A stretch of DNA of 32,821 nucleotides from JAKQIM01 sp964633225 (GCA_964633225.1 CAZWFQ010000041.1:1-32821), one strand, 5' to 3'; shown: positions 22,898 through 30,708, counted from the stretch's first letter. Numbers and translations: made by a program. Notes: generated by a model not told the origin, from the letters alone.

Positions 22898-24155
22898 AGC
22901 GGGTGCCAGTATTTTCTTCTGTGATGGTATCGATAATGCGCAGGAAGTCTAGATCCATCTGGTTGTTCTCCAGTTGGTTGCGCCGGATGGCATGATGATG
23001 CGGCGGCGGGGCAGGCAGCCCCCATTCTCCCGTAGGCGGCAGGGGGCGCACGCCATGATCTTGGTCGGCAGCGATGCGGATGGCCTTGCGATTGTTGCGG
23101 AACGTATTGCCTTCTACCACCCAATTGTGACTGGTGTTGTTATCGGGCACACCTTTGGCAAAAGCTGGGACGTGCTTGCTCCACAGCAGCAGGCCATGGC
23201 CGTTGTTTTGGAAAAGATTGCCGCGCACCTCAAAATGGCAGCCATTTTCGGTTGCGATGCCAGCCAGCCGGTTGTTAATGATTTGGTTATTTTCTAACAC
23301 GCTATTAGAAGAAAACCCCAGCCAGAAGCCATAGTTGCTGGCGTTGGCATAATTTCCGCGGAAGACATTGCCAGAACAAAAAGTGGCTTCAAAAGCGATG
23401 TTGGGGCTGTAAGAGCCGTCATTTTCTTCAAAAAGATTGTCATTACAGCCCACTGGCTCAAACGCAGAAGTCATGCCGCCGACGAAGAAGCCGTCGCCGC
23501 CCAGGCGGGCATTATTACGCCGGAAGATGTTGCGGCAAGAATTGTAAACCATCAAGAACCCTGCTGCATCTGCTCCCAGGTGACCGGTGCGCTCGCTGTG
23601 CGGTTGGTAGCGGCAGCAGTAGTCGGCAGTGTTGGCTTCGAACAGGCTGTCACAGGTATCGTACAGGTGAAAGCCCCATCCGCTGCAGTAGCTGGCGTTA
23701 TTATTGCGCACAACCAGGTGCTGGCAGCCATAGGTGTGCAAGCCGTTCATCTGATGCTGTAAATCGTTGTCAAGCACCTGGCTTTCGCTGACCTTCTCGA
23801 GAAAGATGCCGCCACCGTAGCTTTTTTCGGCTGGCAGCCACACATCCAGGAAGATGGTGTTGGCAGGTGTCTCGGCGGTGGAAGTGATCCGGCAGTTGCT
23901 GATCGTCAGCTGCTGGCATTTTTGGGCATGGATACCGAACTCATACTCTTGCAAGCGCAGGTTTTTGATGGTCACATTGCTGCGCCCAGCGATCCGGATG
24001 CCGCGGCCAAACCGTTCTTTACCCACCAGCAGAGCGCCATTGCCATCCAGGGTGATACCATCCTCCAAGATCGTCAGGCCGTTTGGCAGGTAGTATGTGC
24101 CCGGTTTGAGCTTGGTGTCTTCGGTAATATAAAGGTCGTCGGTTGGGGTGATCAT
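22866..24155 (-). CDS. Right-handed parallel beta-helix (NosD-like) protein
   Basis: A 429-residue protein made almost entirely of PbH1-type repeats: YYLPNGLTILEDGITLDGNG, IAGRSNVTIKNLRLQEYEFG, LLDN-type Asn ladders, SNSVLENNQIINNRLAGIAT and NWVVEGNTFRNNRKAIRIAA. This is the parallel beta-helix fold of NosD and carbohydrate-binding or cleaving proteins. No signal peptide or membrane helix is visible at the N-terminus, unusual for this fold, so it may be cytosolic or leave by an unrecognised route. Catalytic residues of pectate lyases are not obvious. Start ATG 24155 has no Shine-Dalgarno but a TAAAAT box ends six bases before it, pointing to a leaderless mRNA. Its end overlaps the start of the ParB-like/UspA gene. 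Confidence 0.82.
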   Translation of the reverse strand: MITPTDDLYITEDTKLKPGTYYLPNGLTILEDGITLDGNGALLVGKERFGRGIRIAGRSNVTIKNLRLQEYEFGIHAQKCQQLTISNCRITSTAETPANTIFLDVWLPAEKSYGGGIFLEKVSESQVLDNDLQHQMNGLHTYGCQHLVVRNNNASYCSGWGFHLYDTCDSLFEANTADYCCRYQPHSERTGHLGADAAGFLMVYNSCRNIFRRNNARLGGDGFFVGGMTSAFEPVGCNDNLFEENDGSYSPNIAFEATFCSGNVFRGNYANASNYGFWLGFSSNSVLENNQIINNRLAGIATENGCHFEVRGNLFQNNGHGLLLWSKHVPAFAKGVPDNNTSHNWVVEGNTFRNNRKAIRIAADQDHGVRPLPPTGEWGLPAPPPHHHAIRRNQLENNQMDLDFLRIIDTITEENTGTRYDNRKHHQPG

Positions 24156-24167
24156 ATGCTTATTTTA
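24156..24167 (-). promoter_or_regulatory. -10 box of a probable leaderless beta-helix transcript
   Basis: On the minus strand TAAAAT (24167-24162) is followed by six bases and ATG 24155. There is no extended TG and no strong -35, so this is the weakest of the four leaderless candidates. Confidence 0.35.
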
Positions 24168-24237
24168 CCCGTAGTTGAAAGAATAGGAAGAATATGGGAT
24201 AGATGAAAATGACGAATACGTGTATACTCAGAATAAG

Positions 24238-25647
24238 ATGGCTTTCAAAAAGCTCAACCTTGGTTTCTTGCGTTTCCCCGGCGGCGAGGAATATGACCCT
24301 GCCGCTGTGATTCGCGAGTACAGCGTCAATGTCAGCAGCGTGGTTGATCTTGGGAGACTTGAGCAGGTTTCGGTCAGCGTGATTGGCAAGGCCATTGGTA
24401 CAAAGCGCGGCCGTCTTTTCCTTGTTGAACACATCACAACAGCCAACAGCAGTCATTACTTGCTCCAGCCTGCCCGGCCGAGCGATACCGTTTCTCCTGC
24501 CGCCAACGGCAAGGCCGAACAGGTTGAGAACAATAAAACAGCCCCAGAGGTGGTCGGTGAGTGTCGCTTAGGCTCCAACAGCCCCCTGGTGGAGTTTTTT
24601 CTCCAGGCGCGCCAACCGCTCGAACAGCGTGAAGTTGCTTCGGCGCCGCGCTTCCATAAGCTGACAGCCGAAGAGCGCCGTTGGCTGGCAGCCTTGGATA
24701 TGGATGTGTACGTGCCGGTCTTTTCTAAATCCGGCTGGATTGGGTTATTGGTCCTGGGGGGGAAGCTTTCGGGGAATGGATTTGCTGAGCAAGACCTGGC
24801 CTTGTTGGGCACCCTGGCAGACCTGGCAGCCGTTGCGCTGGAAAACGCGCGTTTGTTCAGCGGCCTGGCGCAAGCCAATCGAGGGCTGAAACAGGCTCAG
24901 CAGGAAATTGAGCAGGCCAATGTGCGGCTGCGTGAGATGGATGATCTGAAATCTTCCTTTCTTAGCGTCATCACGCATGAGATGCGCACGCCGCTTGCCA
25001 ACATGGCCTTTTCGCTGCAGATCATGCAGATGTACGGCGATGGAAATTTCCTGCCTGAGCAGCGTGAACAGTTGGATCAAATTGGCTCAAATTTGGCAAC
25101 CGCGCGCCGCATGATTGATAACCTGGTCACCTTTGCTTCTTTCTTGAACAAGCAGGTAAAGCTGAATCTTGAACCAGTAGATTTTAAGCTCTTGGTGCTT
25201 GAAGCGCTGGTGCCGCTCAAACCGGCGGCAGATGAAAAAAAGCTGGATCTACAGATCAACAGCGTTGGTGAAATACCTGCTCTTCATGCAGATGTGAGTT
25301 TGATAAAGGATGCGATCCAACATCTGGTGAACAATGCCATTAAATACACCAACGAGGGTGGCAATGTATGGGTGAGCTCTTGGTCCACTGCCGACGCCGT
25401 TTGTTTTGATGTAAAAGATAACGGTGTGGGTGTGCCTCCTGAGAAGTTGAAGGGGTTGTGGGACAGCTTTAGCCAGGCCACAGATCCACTGCGGCGCGGC
25501 CTTGAGGGCCTTGGATTGGGCCTGGCCTTGGTGCGCTTCATTGTGGCAGCCCACAACGGCAAGGTGTGGGTTGAAAGCGAGCCTGGTAAGGGCAGTACAT
25601 TTGGCTTCCAAATCCCCATCGCTGGGCCGCCAGTGGGTATGCAGTAA
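24238..25647 (+). CDS. Soluble GAF-domain histidine kinase
   Basis: A 469-residue cytosolic kinase. Residues about 25-205 form a GAF domain interrupted by a Pro/Asn-rich insert (ARPSDTVSPAANGKAEQVEN). A coiled coil (about 210-240, QANRGLKQAQQEIEQANVRL) connects to HisKA with the H-box VITHEMRTPLANM (His247). The ATPase part has N-box HLVNNAIKYTNEGG, G1 KDNGVGVP, and G2 LEGLGLGLALV with PGKGSTFGF. All motifs are intact. The frame opens with GTG 24220, but ATG 24238 is preferred because a TATACT box (24223-24228) overlaps the earlier start. It is divergent from the beta-helix/UspA pair across 82 bases and has no adjacent response regulator. The GAF ligand is unknown. Confidence 0.88.
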   Translation: MAFKKLNLGFLRFPGGEEYDPAAVIREYSVNVSSVVDLGRLEQVSVSVIGKAIGTKRGRLFLVEHITTANSSHYLLQPARPSDTVSPAANGKAEQVENNKTAPEVVGECRLGSNSPLVEFFLQARQPLEQREVASAPRFHKLTAEERRWLAALDMDVYVPVFSKSGWIGLLVLGGKLSGNGFAEQDLALLGTLADLAAVALENARLFSGLAQANRGLKQAQQEIEQANVRLREMDDLKSSFLSVITHEMRTPLANMAFSLQIMQMYGDGNFLPEQREQLDQIGSNLATARRMIDNLVTFASFLNKQVKLNLEPVDFKLLVLEALVPLKPAADEKKLDLQINSVGEIPALHADVSLIKDAIQHLVNNAIKYTNEGGNVWVSSWSTADAVCFDVKDNGVGVPPEKLKGLWDSFSQATDPLRRGLEGLGLGLALVRFIVAAHNGKVWVESEPGKGSTFGFQIPIAGPPVGMQ

Positions 25648-25656
25648 TAGCTGAAA

Positions 25657-25676
25657 TGGCAAGCATGGCCTTGCCA
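25657..25676 (+). terminator. Weak hairpin after the GAF kinase
   Basis: TGGCAAG (25657-25663) and CTTGCCA (25670-25676) form a 7-bp stem with a six-base loop ten bases after the stop codon. No U run follows, so it is only a possible terminator. Confidence 0.25.
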
Positions 25677-25815
25677 ATGATGTTGATGAACGTACATCCC
25701 CTTATTTATAGATTACCCCCAAATTGCTTAGCTTGCGCAAATAGACCCCTGGCGAGTTGATGGTCTGTTTCCTGCGAAACTTAAGGGTTTGTGATTACGT
25801 ATAGAATATTGAATT

Positions 25816-25841
25816 GGATGTATACTCATACAGTATCATCC
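25816..25841. promoter_or_regulatory. Operator-like dyad upstream of the LiaF-like operon
   Basis: GGATG, one extra T, ATACT, CATAC, AGTAT, CATCC: a 10-bp inverted repeat with one unpaired base around a five-base centre. It contains TATACT (25821-25826), a possible -10. It lies 85 bases before the first gene of the operon and could bind a dimeric regulator such as a PadR- or GntR-type protein; none is encoded nearby. Confidence 0.4.
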
Positions 25842-25926
25842 TGCAACAAGGGGGATGGAGCATGGAAAGCGGCCCTGGTCGCTGAACGTACTCCATCCCT
25901 TATCTTTTTGGGCTAAGGAGGCATAT

Positions 25927-26433
25927 ATGAGCAGTGAGAAAAGGGGAAATCTGGTAGTTGGATTGCTTTTGGTCTTGGTGGGGGTCTGGTTCCTGGTGGT
26001 GCAGTTTGTTCCAGGCATAGCCGAACGCTTTAAGTTAGATATTTCCTGGCCTTTGATTGTGGTGGGTGTTGGCCTGTTTTTGCTCGTATTGGGCCTGTTG
26101 TTGGGGGCGCCTGGCATGGCTGTTCCGGCCTGTATCGTGGGGGGCATCGGCGGGATATTGTATTGGCAGAATGCCACCAACAACTGGGAAAGCTGGTCGT
26201 ATGCCTGGGCTCTGATCCCGGGCTTTGTGGGGATTGGCATTGTTTTGGCTGGCTTGCTGGGCGAGGGGCGCGATCAGATCAGATCGGGTTTGGGCATGAT
26301 CGGCACCAGCCTGGTGTTGTTTGTGCTCTTCTTTATTTTCTTCGGTGGCTATGGCCTGGAGAAATATTGGCCTGTGGCAGTCATTGCGCTGGGCCTATGG
26401 CTCCTGGTTCGTTCATTGTTCAGAAAGAAATAA
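25927..26433 (+). CDS. LiaI/DUF5668-like multi-TM membrane protein
   Basis: A 168-residue membrane protein with four to five hydrophobic segments resembling the LiaI/LiaF transmembrane domain (NLVVGLLLVLVGVWFLV, ISWPLIVVGVGLFLLVLGLL, KYWPVAVIALGLWLLVRSLF). The W-P-(L/V)-hydrophobic-G-(L/V) pattern recurs, indicating internal duplication. Start ATG 25927 follows AAGGAGG by six bases; an upstream in-frame ATG at 25861 lacks this support and would add a polar extension. First gene of a three-gene operon; a dyad lies upstream. In Firmicutes LiaI/LiaF proteins work with the LiaSR cell-envelope stress system, but no liaRS is seen here, so that role is only an analogy. Confidence 0.75.
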   Translation: MSSEKRGNLVVGLLLVLVGVWFLVVQFVPGIAERFKLDISWPLIVVGVGLFLLVLGLLLGAPGMAVPACIVGGIGGILYWQNATNNWESWSYAWALIPGFVGIGIVLAGLLGEGRDQIRSGLGMIGTSLVLFVLFFIFFGGYGLEKYWPVAVIALGLWLLVRSLFRKK

Positions 26434-26445
26434 GGAGATCTATCG

Positions 26446-27093
26446 ATGCTTAAGTGGCTGTCTTCTCAAGTATTTTGGGGCCTCATGCTGATCCTGGCTG
26501 GGGTATTGTTCTTATTGCAAAATCTCAACGTCTTTCAGGGAGGCGAGCTGTTTTGGGGGATTGCCATGGGGGTTGTGGGCGTGCTTTTCTTGGGCGTTTA
26601 CTTTGGCAATCGCTCGCAGTGGTGGGCTCTGATCCCAGGCATGATTTTGACCGCCCTGGCGCTGATCATTGTCCTGCCGGTCTTGGTGCCTGGCTTTAAT
26701 GATAACCTGATCGGGGCGGTGTTCTTGGGTGGGATTGGCCTGGCCTTCTTCTTTGTTTACCTGGCCAGCCGGGCTCAGTGGTGGGCCATCATCCCTGGCG
26801 GCGTGCTGGTTACCCTGGCTGTGGTAGCCGGGCTGGATGAGAATGCCGGCGGCTTGGATACCGGCGGCATCTTCTTCTTGGGCCTGGGCCTGACCTTTGC
26901 CCTGGTAGCCATTCTGCCCAACCCGGTTGGCAAGATGCGCTGGGCCTGGATTCCCGCGGCTGCCCTGCTGCTGATCGCCATCCTCACCATGGCCGCCAGC
27001 GAGAAGATTTTGAATTACATCTGGCCGGTGGCGGTGCTGCTGGGAGGCATTTACCTGGTTTGGATGGCGCTGCGCCCAAAGCCCAGCGAGTGA
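26446..27093 (+). CDS. LiaI/DUF5668-like multi-TM membrane protein, second copy
   Basis: A 215-residue membrane protein with about eight hydrophobic segments and repeated units such as FWGLMLILAGVLFLLQNLNV, FWGIAMGVVGVLFLGVYFGN and two nearly alike Q-W-W-A-(L/I)-I-P-G segments, one in each half. This points to an internal duplication. It is clearly homologous in style to the neighbours on both sides. Start ATG 26446 has AAGGAG about nine bases upstream, and the gap to the previous gene is 12 bases, so it is cotranscribed. No soluble domain and no catalytic residues are visible; the charged end (RPKPSE) is cytoplasmic. Confidence 0.78.
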   Translation: MLKWLSSQVFWGLMLILAGVLFLLQNLNVFQGGELFWGIAMGVVGVLFLGVYFGNRSQWWALIPGMILTALALIIVLPVLVPGFNDNLIGAVFLGGIGLAFFFVYLASRAQWWAIIPGGVLVTLAVVAGLDENAGGLDTGGIFFLGLGLTFALVAILPNPVGKMRWAWIPAAALLLIAILTMAASEKILNYIWPVAVLLGGIYLVWMALRPKPSE

Positions 27094-27111
27094 ATCTGAA
27101 CGGAGGTGATG

Positions 27112-28191
27112 ATGACTGAACAACAGCCCAAGCAGTCTCGCTCGCGCGCTGAGCGTCCAAGCCTGTTCTGGCCGCTTATTTTGGTGGCGCTGGGTATCGT
27201 TTTCTTGTTGCGCAACCTGGGCCATCTGGAAGGCGATGCCTGGGATACGGTGGTCAAACTCTGGCCGTTGATCCTGGTGGCAATCGGCCTGGATGGCATC
27301 TGGCAGCGTCACGGGTTGGCAGGCCCTGTCCTGATGATTGGTTTGGGGGCGGTCTTTCTGTTGAACAATTTCAACTTGTTGGCCGTGGATGCCTGGGACC
27401 TCTTGATTAGGTTGTGGCCGGTTTTGATCGTGGCCGTGGGCCTGGACCTGGTCTTGGGGCGCCGTAATGCCTGGGGTACTCTACTGGCCGTCTTGATCAC
27501 CCTGGCGTTGTTGGTGGGCACCTTGTGGTATCTCGGTTCAAACGTGAACCTGGGCCGGATAACCCCGCAAATAGTACGCACATCTTTGGACGATGCCTCC
27601 TCAGCCGTGATTGAAATTGAGCCCCCGGTGGGCACGCTGCGCCTCTCGGCCATGGATGAGCCCGGCCTGTTGATGGATGGCACGGTGCAAGCCTGGAACG
27701 GCGAGTTGGCAGTGGTGGAATACGGCGTTGGGGATGATGGGGCGGGTGCTTTCCGCATGACCAACCAGGGTGATAACTTCCTGGCTCCCAGTGGTGGCCA
27801 GCGTTGGCATTGGGATTTGAAAATGACGCAGGCCATTCCCTTGGACATCCGCCTCCACCTGGCCAGCGGAGAGGCGAGCTTGGACCTGAGCAATTTGCAG
27901 ATCAGCGGTTTGCAGGCCGATGTGGCCGTGGGCCGGTTGGCAGTCATCTTGCCGGCTGAAGGGACCTTCACTGCCCACTTGAATGGCAGTGTGGGCCAAA
28001 TGGCGATTGTTGTCCCCGCGGGTCTGGCGCTGCGCATCCGCTCAGAGAGTGGGTTAGGCAACTTGCGCCTGCCGGGTGGTTACCAGCAGGAGGGCCAGTT
28101 TTATCTCTCTCCGGCTTATGTGGCCAGAGAGCCATATGCTGAACTGGTGGTCAACCAGGCAGTTGGAACGGTCACGATCCTGGTTCCATGA
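27112..28191 (+). CDS. LiaF-like membrane protein with toast-rack domain
   Basis: A 359-residue protein. The first roughly 145 residues contain about six hydrophobic helices in the LiaF/DUF5668 style (LFWPLILVALGIVFLLRNL, LWPLILVAIGLDGIW, LWPVLIVAVGLDLVLG). The last roughly 210 residues form a beta-rich domain with repeated strands (VIEIEPPVGTLRLSA, EASLDLSNLQISGLQADVAV, GQMAIVVPAGLALRIRSESG, VNQAVGTVTILVP), the toast-rack fold of LiaF-type proteins. GTG 27106, ATG 27109 and ATG 27112 are in frame; GGAGGTGA ends just before, so 27112 has the best spacing. It is the last gene of its operon, followed by a strong terminator. A membrane sensor or scaffold role is inferred. Confidence 0.82.
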   Translation: MTEQQPKQSRSRAERPSLFWPLILVALGIVFLLRNLGHLEGDAWDTVVKLWPLILVAIGLDGIWQRHGLAGPVLMIGLGAVFLLNNFNLLAVDAWDLLIRLWPVLIVAVGLDLVLGRRNAWGTLLAVLITLALLVGTLWYLGSNVNLGRITPQIVRTSLDDASSAVIEIEPPVGTLRLSAMDEPGLLMDGTVQAWNGELAVVEYGVGDDGAGAFRMTNQGDNFLAPSGGQRWHWDLKMTQAIPLDIRLHLASGEASLDLSNLQISGLQADVAVGRLAVILPAEGTFTAHLNGSVGQMAIVVPAGLALRIRSESGLGNLRLPGGYQQEGQFYLSPAYVAREPYAELVVNQAVGTVTILVP

Positions 28192-28202
28192 ATTGGTTAA
28201 CC

Positions 28203-28248
28203 AAAAAACGGGCCCTGGTGCTTCTCTAACCAGTGCCCGTTTTTTTTT
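28203..28248. terminator. Strong bidirectional terminator
   Basis: A stem (28203-28219 against 28229-28245, with one mismatch) is flanked by A6 on the left and T9 on the right. It therefore gives a U run in both directions and serves the LiaF-like operon and the convergent NUDIX gene. Confidence 0.85.
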
Positions 28249-28265
28249 GTTTCACGATCGGGTTT

Positions 28266-28778
28266 TTACTGCCCAAAGCAGATGACCATCTTCCCATCCG
28301 CGTCGTAAGTAGTGTGGGCAGAAAATGGGGGATCTCCGCTGCGCATCGATGTGATTTTAGATAGAAAAACAGGCAGATCTTCCATCACGGGCAGGTTGGG
28401 GATTTCGGCTTGCTTCACCCAGGTCAGTTCGCCCTCGTTGGACGGGCTTGGTTCTCCAACTGGGCAATCGCCTTGGAAGATATAAATACCCACGCCGGGG
28501 TTTTGGGTTGTATCAACCGTTACCACGCCGCATAAGTGCAGCTCTGCCACTTGGAGGCCGGTCTCTTCGCTCAATTCGCGCCGCGCTGCACTGAGCACAT
28601 CTTCGCCTGGCTCAATATGCCCGCCAATGCCGTTGTATTTCCCTGCCCACAAGCGCTTATGCGGTGCGCCTTTTAGCAGCAGCACCAAATCCCCGCGTCT
28701 TAAAAAGATTAAGGTACGTGGGACGAGCATATATCGCTCGCGGTTAACGCCTTGGTCAGATGCAGGCATGAATCGCAT
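28266..28778 (-). CDS. NUDIX hydrolase (MutT/MTH1-like)
   Basis: A protein of up to 170 residues with a perfect Nudix box at 53-75: Gly53-x5-Glu59-x7-Arg67-Glu68-Leu69-x-Glu71-Glu72-x-Gly74-Leu75. The N-terminal strand RTLIFLRRGDLVLLLKG and GKYNGIGGHIEPGE match the 8-oxo-dGTP/oxidised-nucleotide diphosphatase subgroup, which cleans nucleotide pools, but the substrate is not certain. The start is unsure. ATG 28778 abuts a 15-bp hairpin, ATG 28769 and ATG 28730 (MLVPRTLIF) are alternatives, and none has a Shine-Dalgarno. Family alignment favours 28730. It lies downstream of the aldolase in the same direction, with the hairpin between. Confidence 0.88.
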   Translation of the reverse strand: MRFMPASDQGVNRERYMLVPRTLIFLRRGDLVLLLKGAPHKRLWAGKYNGIGGHIEPGEDVLSAARRELSEETGLQVAELHLCGVVTVDTTQNPGVGIYIFQGDCPVGEPSPSNEGELTWVKQAEIPNLPVMEDLPVFLSKITSMRSGDPPFSAHTTYDADGKMVICFGQ

Positions 28779-28813
28779 CAGGCGGTTGAGACGTACTGCG
28801 TCTCAACCGCCTG
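28779..28813 (-). terminator. 15-bp hairpin after the aldolase gene
   Basis: Arms 28779-28793 and 28799-28813 are perfect complements around a five-base loop, eleven bases after the aldolase stop. No U run follows on the minus strand; instead the NUDIX ATG begins directly. It may be a terminator, processing site or attenuator. Confidence 0.55.
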
Positions 28814-28823
28814 AATAAAGCAA

Positions 28824-29774
28824 TTAGATTCCCAGTGCTTTGCGCACTGCAGGGAGTTGACCAGCGCTGCCAAGTTTCTCGTTCTTACCGAAGATAAACT
28901 TGGCGTACTCGGCCATAAAGACCTTCCCTGGCGGTCGCAGGTCAAAGTTATCCGGCTGGTCGCGGAAGAACTCCCGGTGCACGCGCGTCCACACCAGGCG
29001 GCCATCGGTGTCAATATTGACCTTGGTTACGCCCAACTGTGCGGCGCGCTTGAACTGGTCGGCATCTACACCCTTGGCGCCCATCAGTTTGCCGCCAGCG
29101 GCATTGATGCGAGCCACTTCTTCCTGAGGCACAGAGCTGCTGCCATGCATGACCAGCGGGAAGCCTGGCTTTAGCTTCTGAATGGCTTCTAGTACGTCAA
29201 AGCGCAAGCCTTGGGTGCCCGAGAACTTATACGCCCCGTGGCTGGTGCCAATCGCGCAAGCCAGCGAGTCAACGCCGGTGCGTTCAATGAACTCCTTGGC
29301 CTGGTCGGGGTCGGTGAGCTTGGCATTGGCTTCGCTGACTGCCACGTGTTCTTCCACGCCGCCCAACTGGCCCAATTCAGCCTCTACCACCAGCCCTTTG
29401 GCGTGGGCTGCGTCGACCACACGCTTGGTAATGGCGATGTTTTCTTCAAACGACTCGTGACTGGCATCGATCATCACTGAACTGTAAAAACCGCTGTCGA
29501 TGCAATCGTAGCAAGTCGCTTCATCGCCATGATCGAGATGGACGGCGAAGACTGATTCGGGGAAGACCTCATCTGCAGAGCGGATGAGCCCTTCAAGCAT
29601 CTTTTTGTGGGTGTAAGAACGCGCCCCTTTGCTGATCTGGATAATAAATGGCGCCTGGCTGTCCAGGCAGCCGCGGAACAGCCCCATGGTCTGTTCGAGG
29701 TTATTAATGTTGTATGCGCCGATTGCATAATTGCCGTAAGCGAGCTCAAAAAGCTTTTTAGTTGTAACGATCAT
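28824..29774 (-). CDS. fba: Class II fructose-bisphosphate aldolase
   Basis: A 316-residue zinc-dependent aldolase that splits fructose 1,6-bisphosphate into dihydroxyacetone phosphate and glyceraldehyde 3-phosphate, serving glycolysis and gluconeogenesis in the cytosol. Motifs are FAVHLDHGDEA (His79, Asp81, His82), VVEAELGQLGGVEE, IGTSHGAYKF, LVMHGSSSVP and KVNIDTDGRL, covering zinc ligands and phosphate-binding loops. Length is normal for the class IIA/IIB type. A GGAGGTGA site (29785-29778) lies three to four bases before ATG 29774 in the minus direction, close but strong. An extended -10 (TGA-TATAAT, 29801-29793) lies about 20 bases upstream of the start codon. No linked glycolytic genes are seen. 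Confidence 0.95.
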   Translation of the reverse strand: MIVTTKKLFELAYGNYAIGAYNINNLEQTMGLFRGCLDSQAPFIIQISKGARSYTHKKMLEGLIRSADEVFPESVFAVHLDHGDEATCYDCIDSGFYSSVMIDASHESFEENIAITKRVVDAAHAKGLVVEAELGQLGGVEEHVAVSEANAKLTDPDQAKEFIERTGVDSLACAIGTSHGAYKFSGTQGLRFDVLEAIQKLKPGFPLVMHGSSSVPQEEVARINAAGGKLMGAKGVDADQFKRAAQLGVTKVNIDTDGRLVWTRVHREFFRDQPDNFDLRPPGKVFMAEYAKFIFGKNEKLGSAGQLPAVRKALGI

Positions 29775-29792
29775 GGTTCACCTCCGGCAGAG

Positions 29793-29801
29793 ATTATATC
29801 A
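29793..29801 (-). promoter_or_regulatory. Extended -10 of the aldolase gene
   Basis: On the minus strand TGA (29801-29799) precedes TATAAT (29798-29793). The start point would be near 29786, just before the GGAGGTGA site, so the leader is very short (about 12 bases). No clear -35 is visible. Confidence 0.45.
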
Positions 29802-29874
29802 TTAACCCCCTGCTGGCATGCGAAAGGTATGCTGGATCTGCGACCCTGCTATCCCAAAAAAACGTATCCCATAG

Positions 29875-29886
29875 TACAATCACGCC
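29875..29886 (+). promoter_or_regulatory. -10 box of a probable leaderless membrane-protein transcript
   Basis: TACAAT (29875-29880) is followed by six bases and ATG 29887. No Shine-Dalgarno is present. This matches the spacing seen at the SDR, glycosyltransferase and beta-helix genes. Confidence 0.45.
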
Positions 29887-30708
29887 ATGCAAAGCGCCAG
29901 CCGCAGTCGAAATTTGCCTAGCACCGATCGCATCAGCGTGTTGACGGCGATGATTATGCTCGCTTACGCGTTAACGCGCTTTGTGGTCCTCCCCGAGCGC
30001 CAGCTGGCGGTTCAGCTCCCTGGCTTGTACTTACCCATTACCCTTAATATCGAAACGATTGTGGCGGTGTTGGTGGCTGGGTTGACGGCCGCCGGCTCTG
30101 ATTGGCTTTTGCGTGGCCATCCGGCCATGGGTGGGCAGCCTTCATATCATCACTGGCTGCTGCCCGCCCTGACCGCCCTGGTAATTGGCATCCCGCTTAA
30201 CCAACTGCCTACTGGCTTGGGCTGGTGGCTGGGCCTGGGAGCGGGGGGTGTGGTACTGGCACTGGTGTTGATTGCGGAATATATTGCAGTGGACACGGAT
30301 GATCTGCGCCAGCCGCTGGCGGCAGCAGCCCTGACGGCGGTCTCGTTTGCCGTATACCTGGTGTTGGCTGTTGCACTGCACGCTTCTGGGGCGCGGCTGT
30401 ATGCGGTCTTGCCTGCGGTGGCGGCGGCTGGGTGGTTGGTGAGTTTGCGCGCCTTGCACTTGCGTTTGCAGGGTGAATGGCTGCTTTACGAGGCAGCCAT
30501 CATTGCCATCATCGTTAGCCAGGGCGCGGCGGCTTTGCATTACTGGCCGCTCTCTTCGACCAGCTTTGGGTTGGCGCTTTTGGGACCTACGTATGCCCTC
30601 ACCAGCTTGGTTGGGTCGCTGGTGGAAGAACGCCCCCTGCGCCAGGTGCTCTGGGAGCCGCTACTGGCTTGGCTGGTTGCCTGGGGGGCGGCAGTATGGC
30701 TGGGTTAA
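29887..30708 (+). CDS. Polytopic membrane protein of unknown function
   Basis: A 273-residue integral membrane protein with about nine hydrophobic segments, rich in Ala, Leu and Val, e.g. ETIVAVLVAGLTAAGSDWLL, GVVLALVLIAEYIAV, LTAVSFAVYLVLAVAL and PLLAWLVAWGAAVWLG. No catalytic or transport motif is recognised. The start is ATG 29887 because a -10 box ends six bases upstream (leaderless). Its last 13 bases overlap the start of the JAMM peptidase gene, so the two are likely translated together. I cannot assign it to a named family with confidence; it is probably widespread in Anaerolineae. Confidence 0.75.
   Translation: MQSASRSRNLPSTDRISVLTAMIMLAYALTRFVVLPERQLAVQLPGLYLPITLNIETIVAVLVAGLTAAGSDWLLRGHPAMGGQPSYHHWLLPALTALVIGIPLNQLPTGLGWWLGLGAGGVVLALVLIAEYIAVDTDDLRQPLAAAALTAVSFAVYLVLAVALHASGARLYAVLPAVAAAGWLVSLRALHLRLQGEWLLYEAAIIAIIVSQGAAALHYWPLSSTSFGLALLGPTYALTSLVGSLVEERPLRQVLWEPLLAWLVAWGAAVWLG

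Noticed and set aside
26512..27312. Minus-strand open frame of 266 codons across the LiaF-like operon
   Set aside because: Its product is Gln/His-rich without domains, and it runs opposite to three membrane genes with clear ribosome sites.
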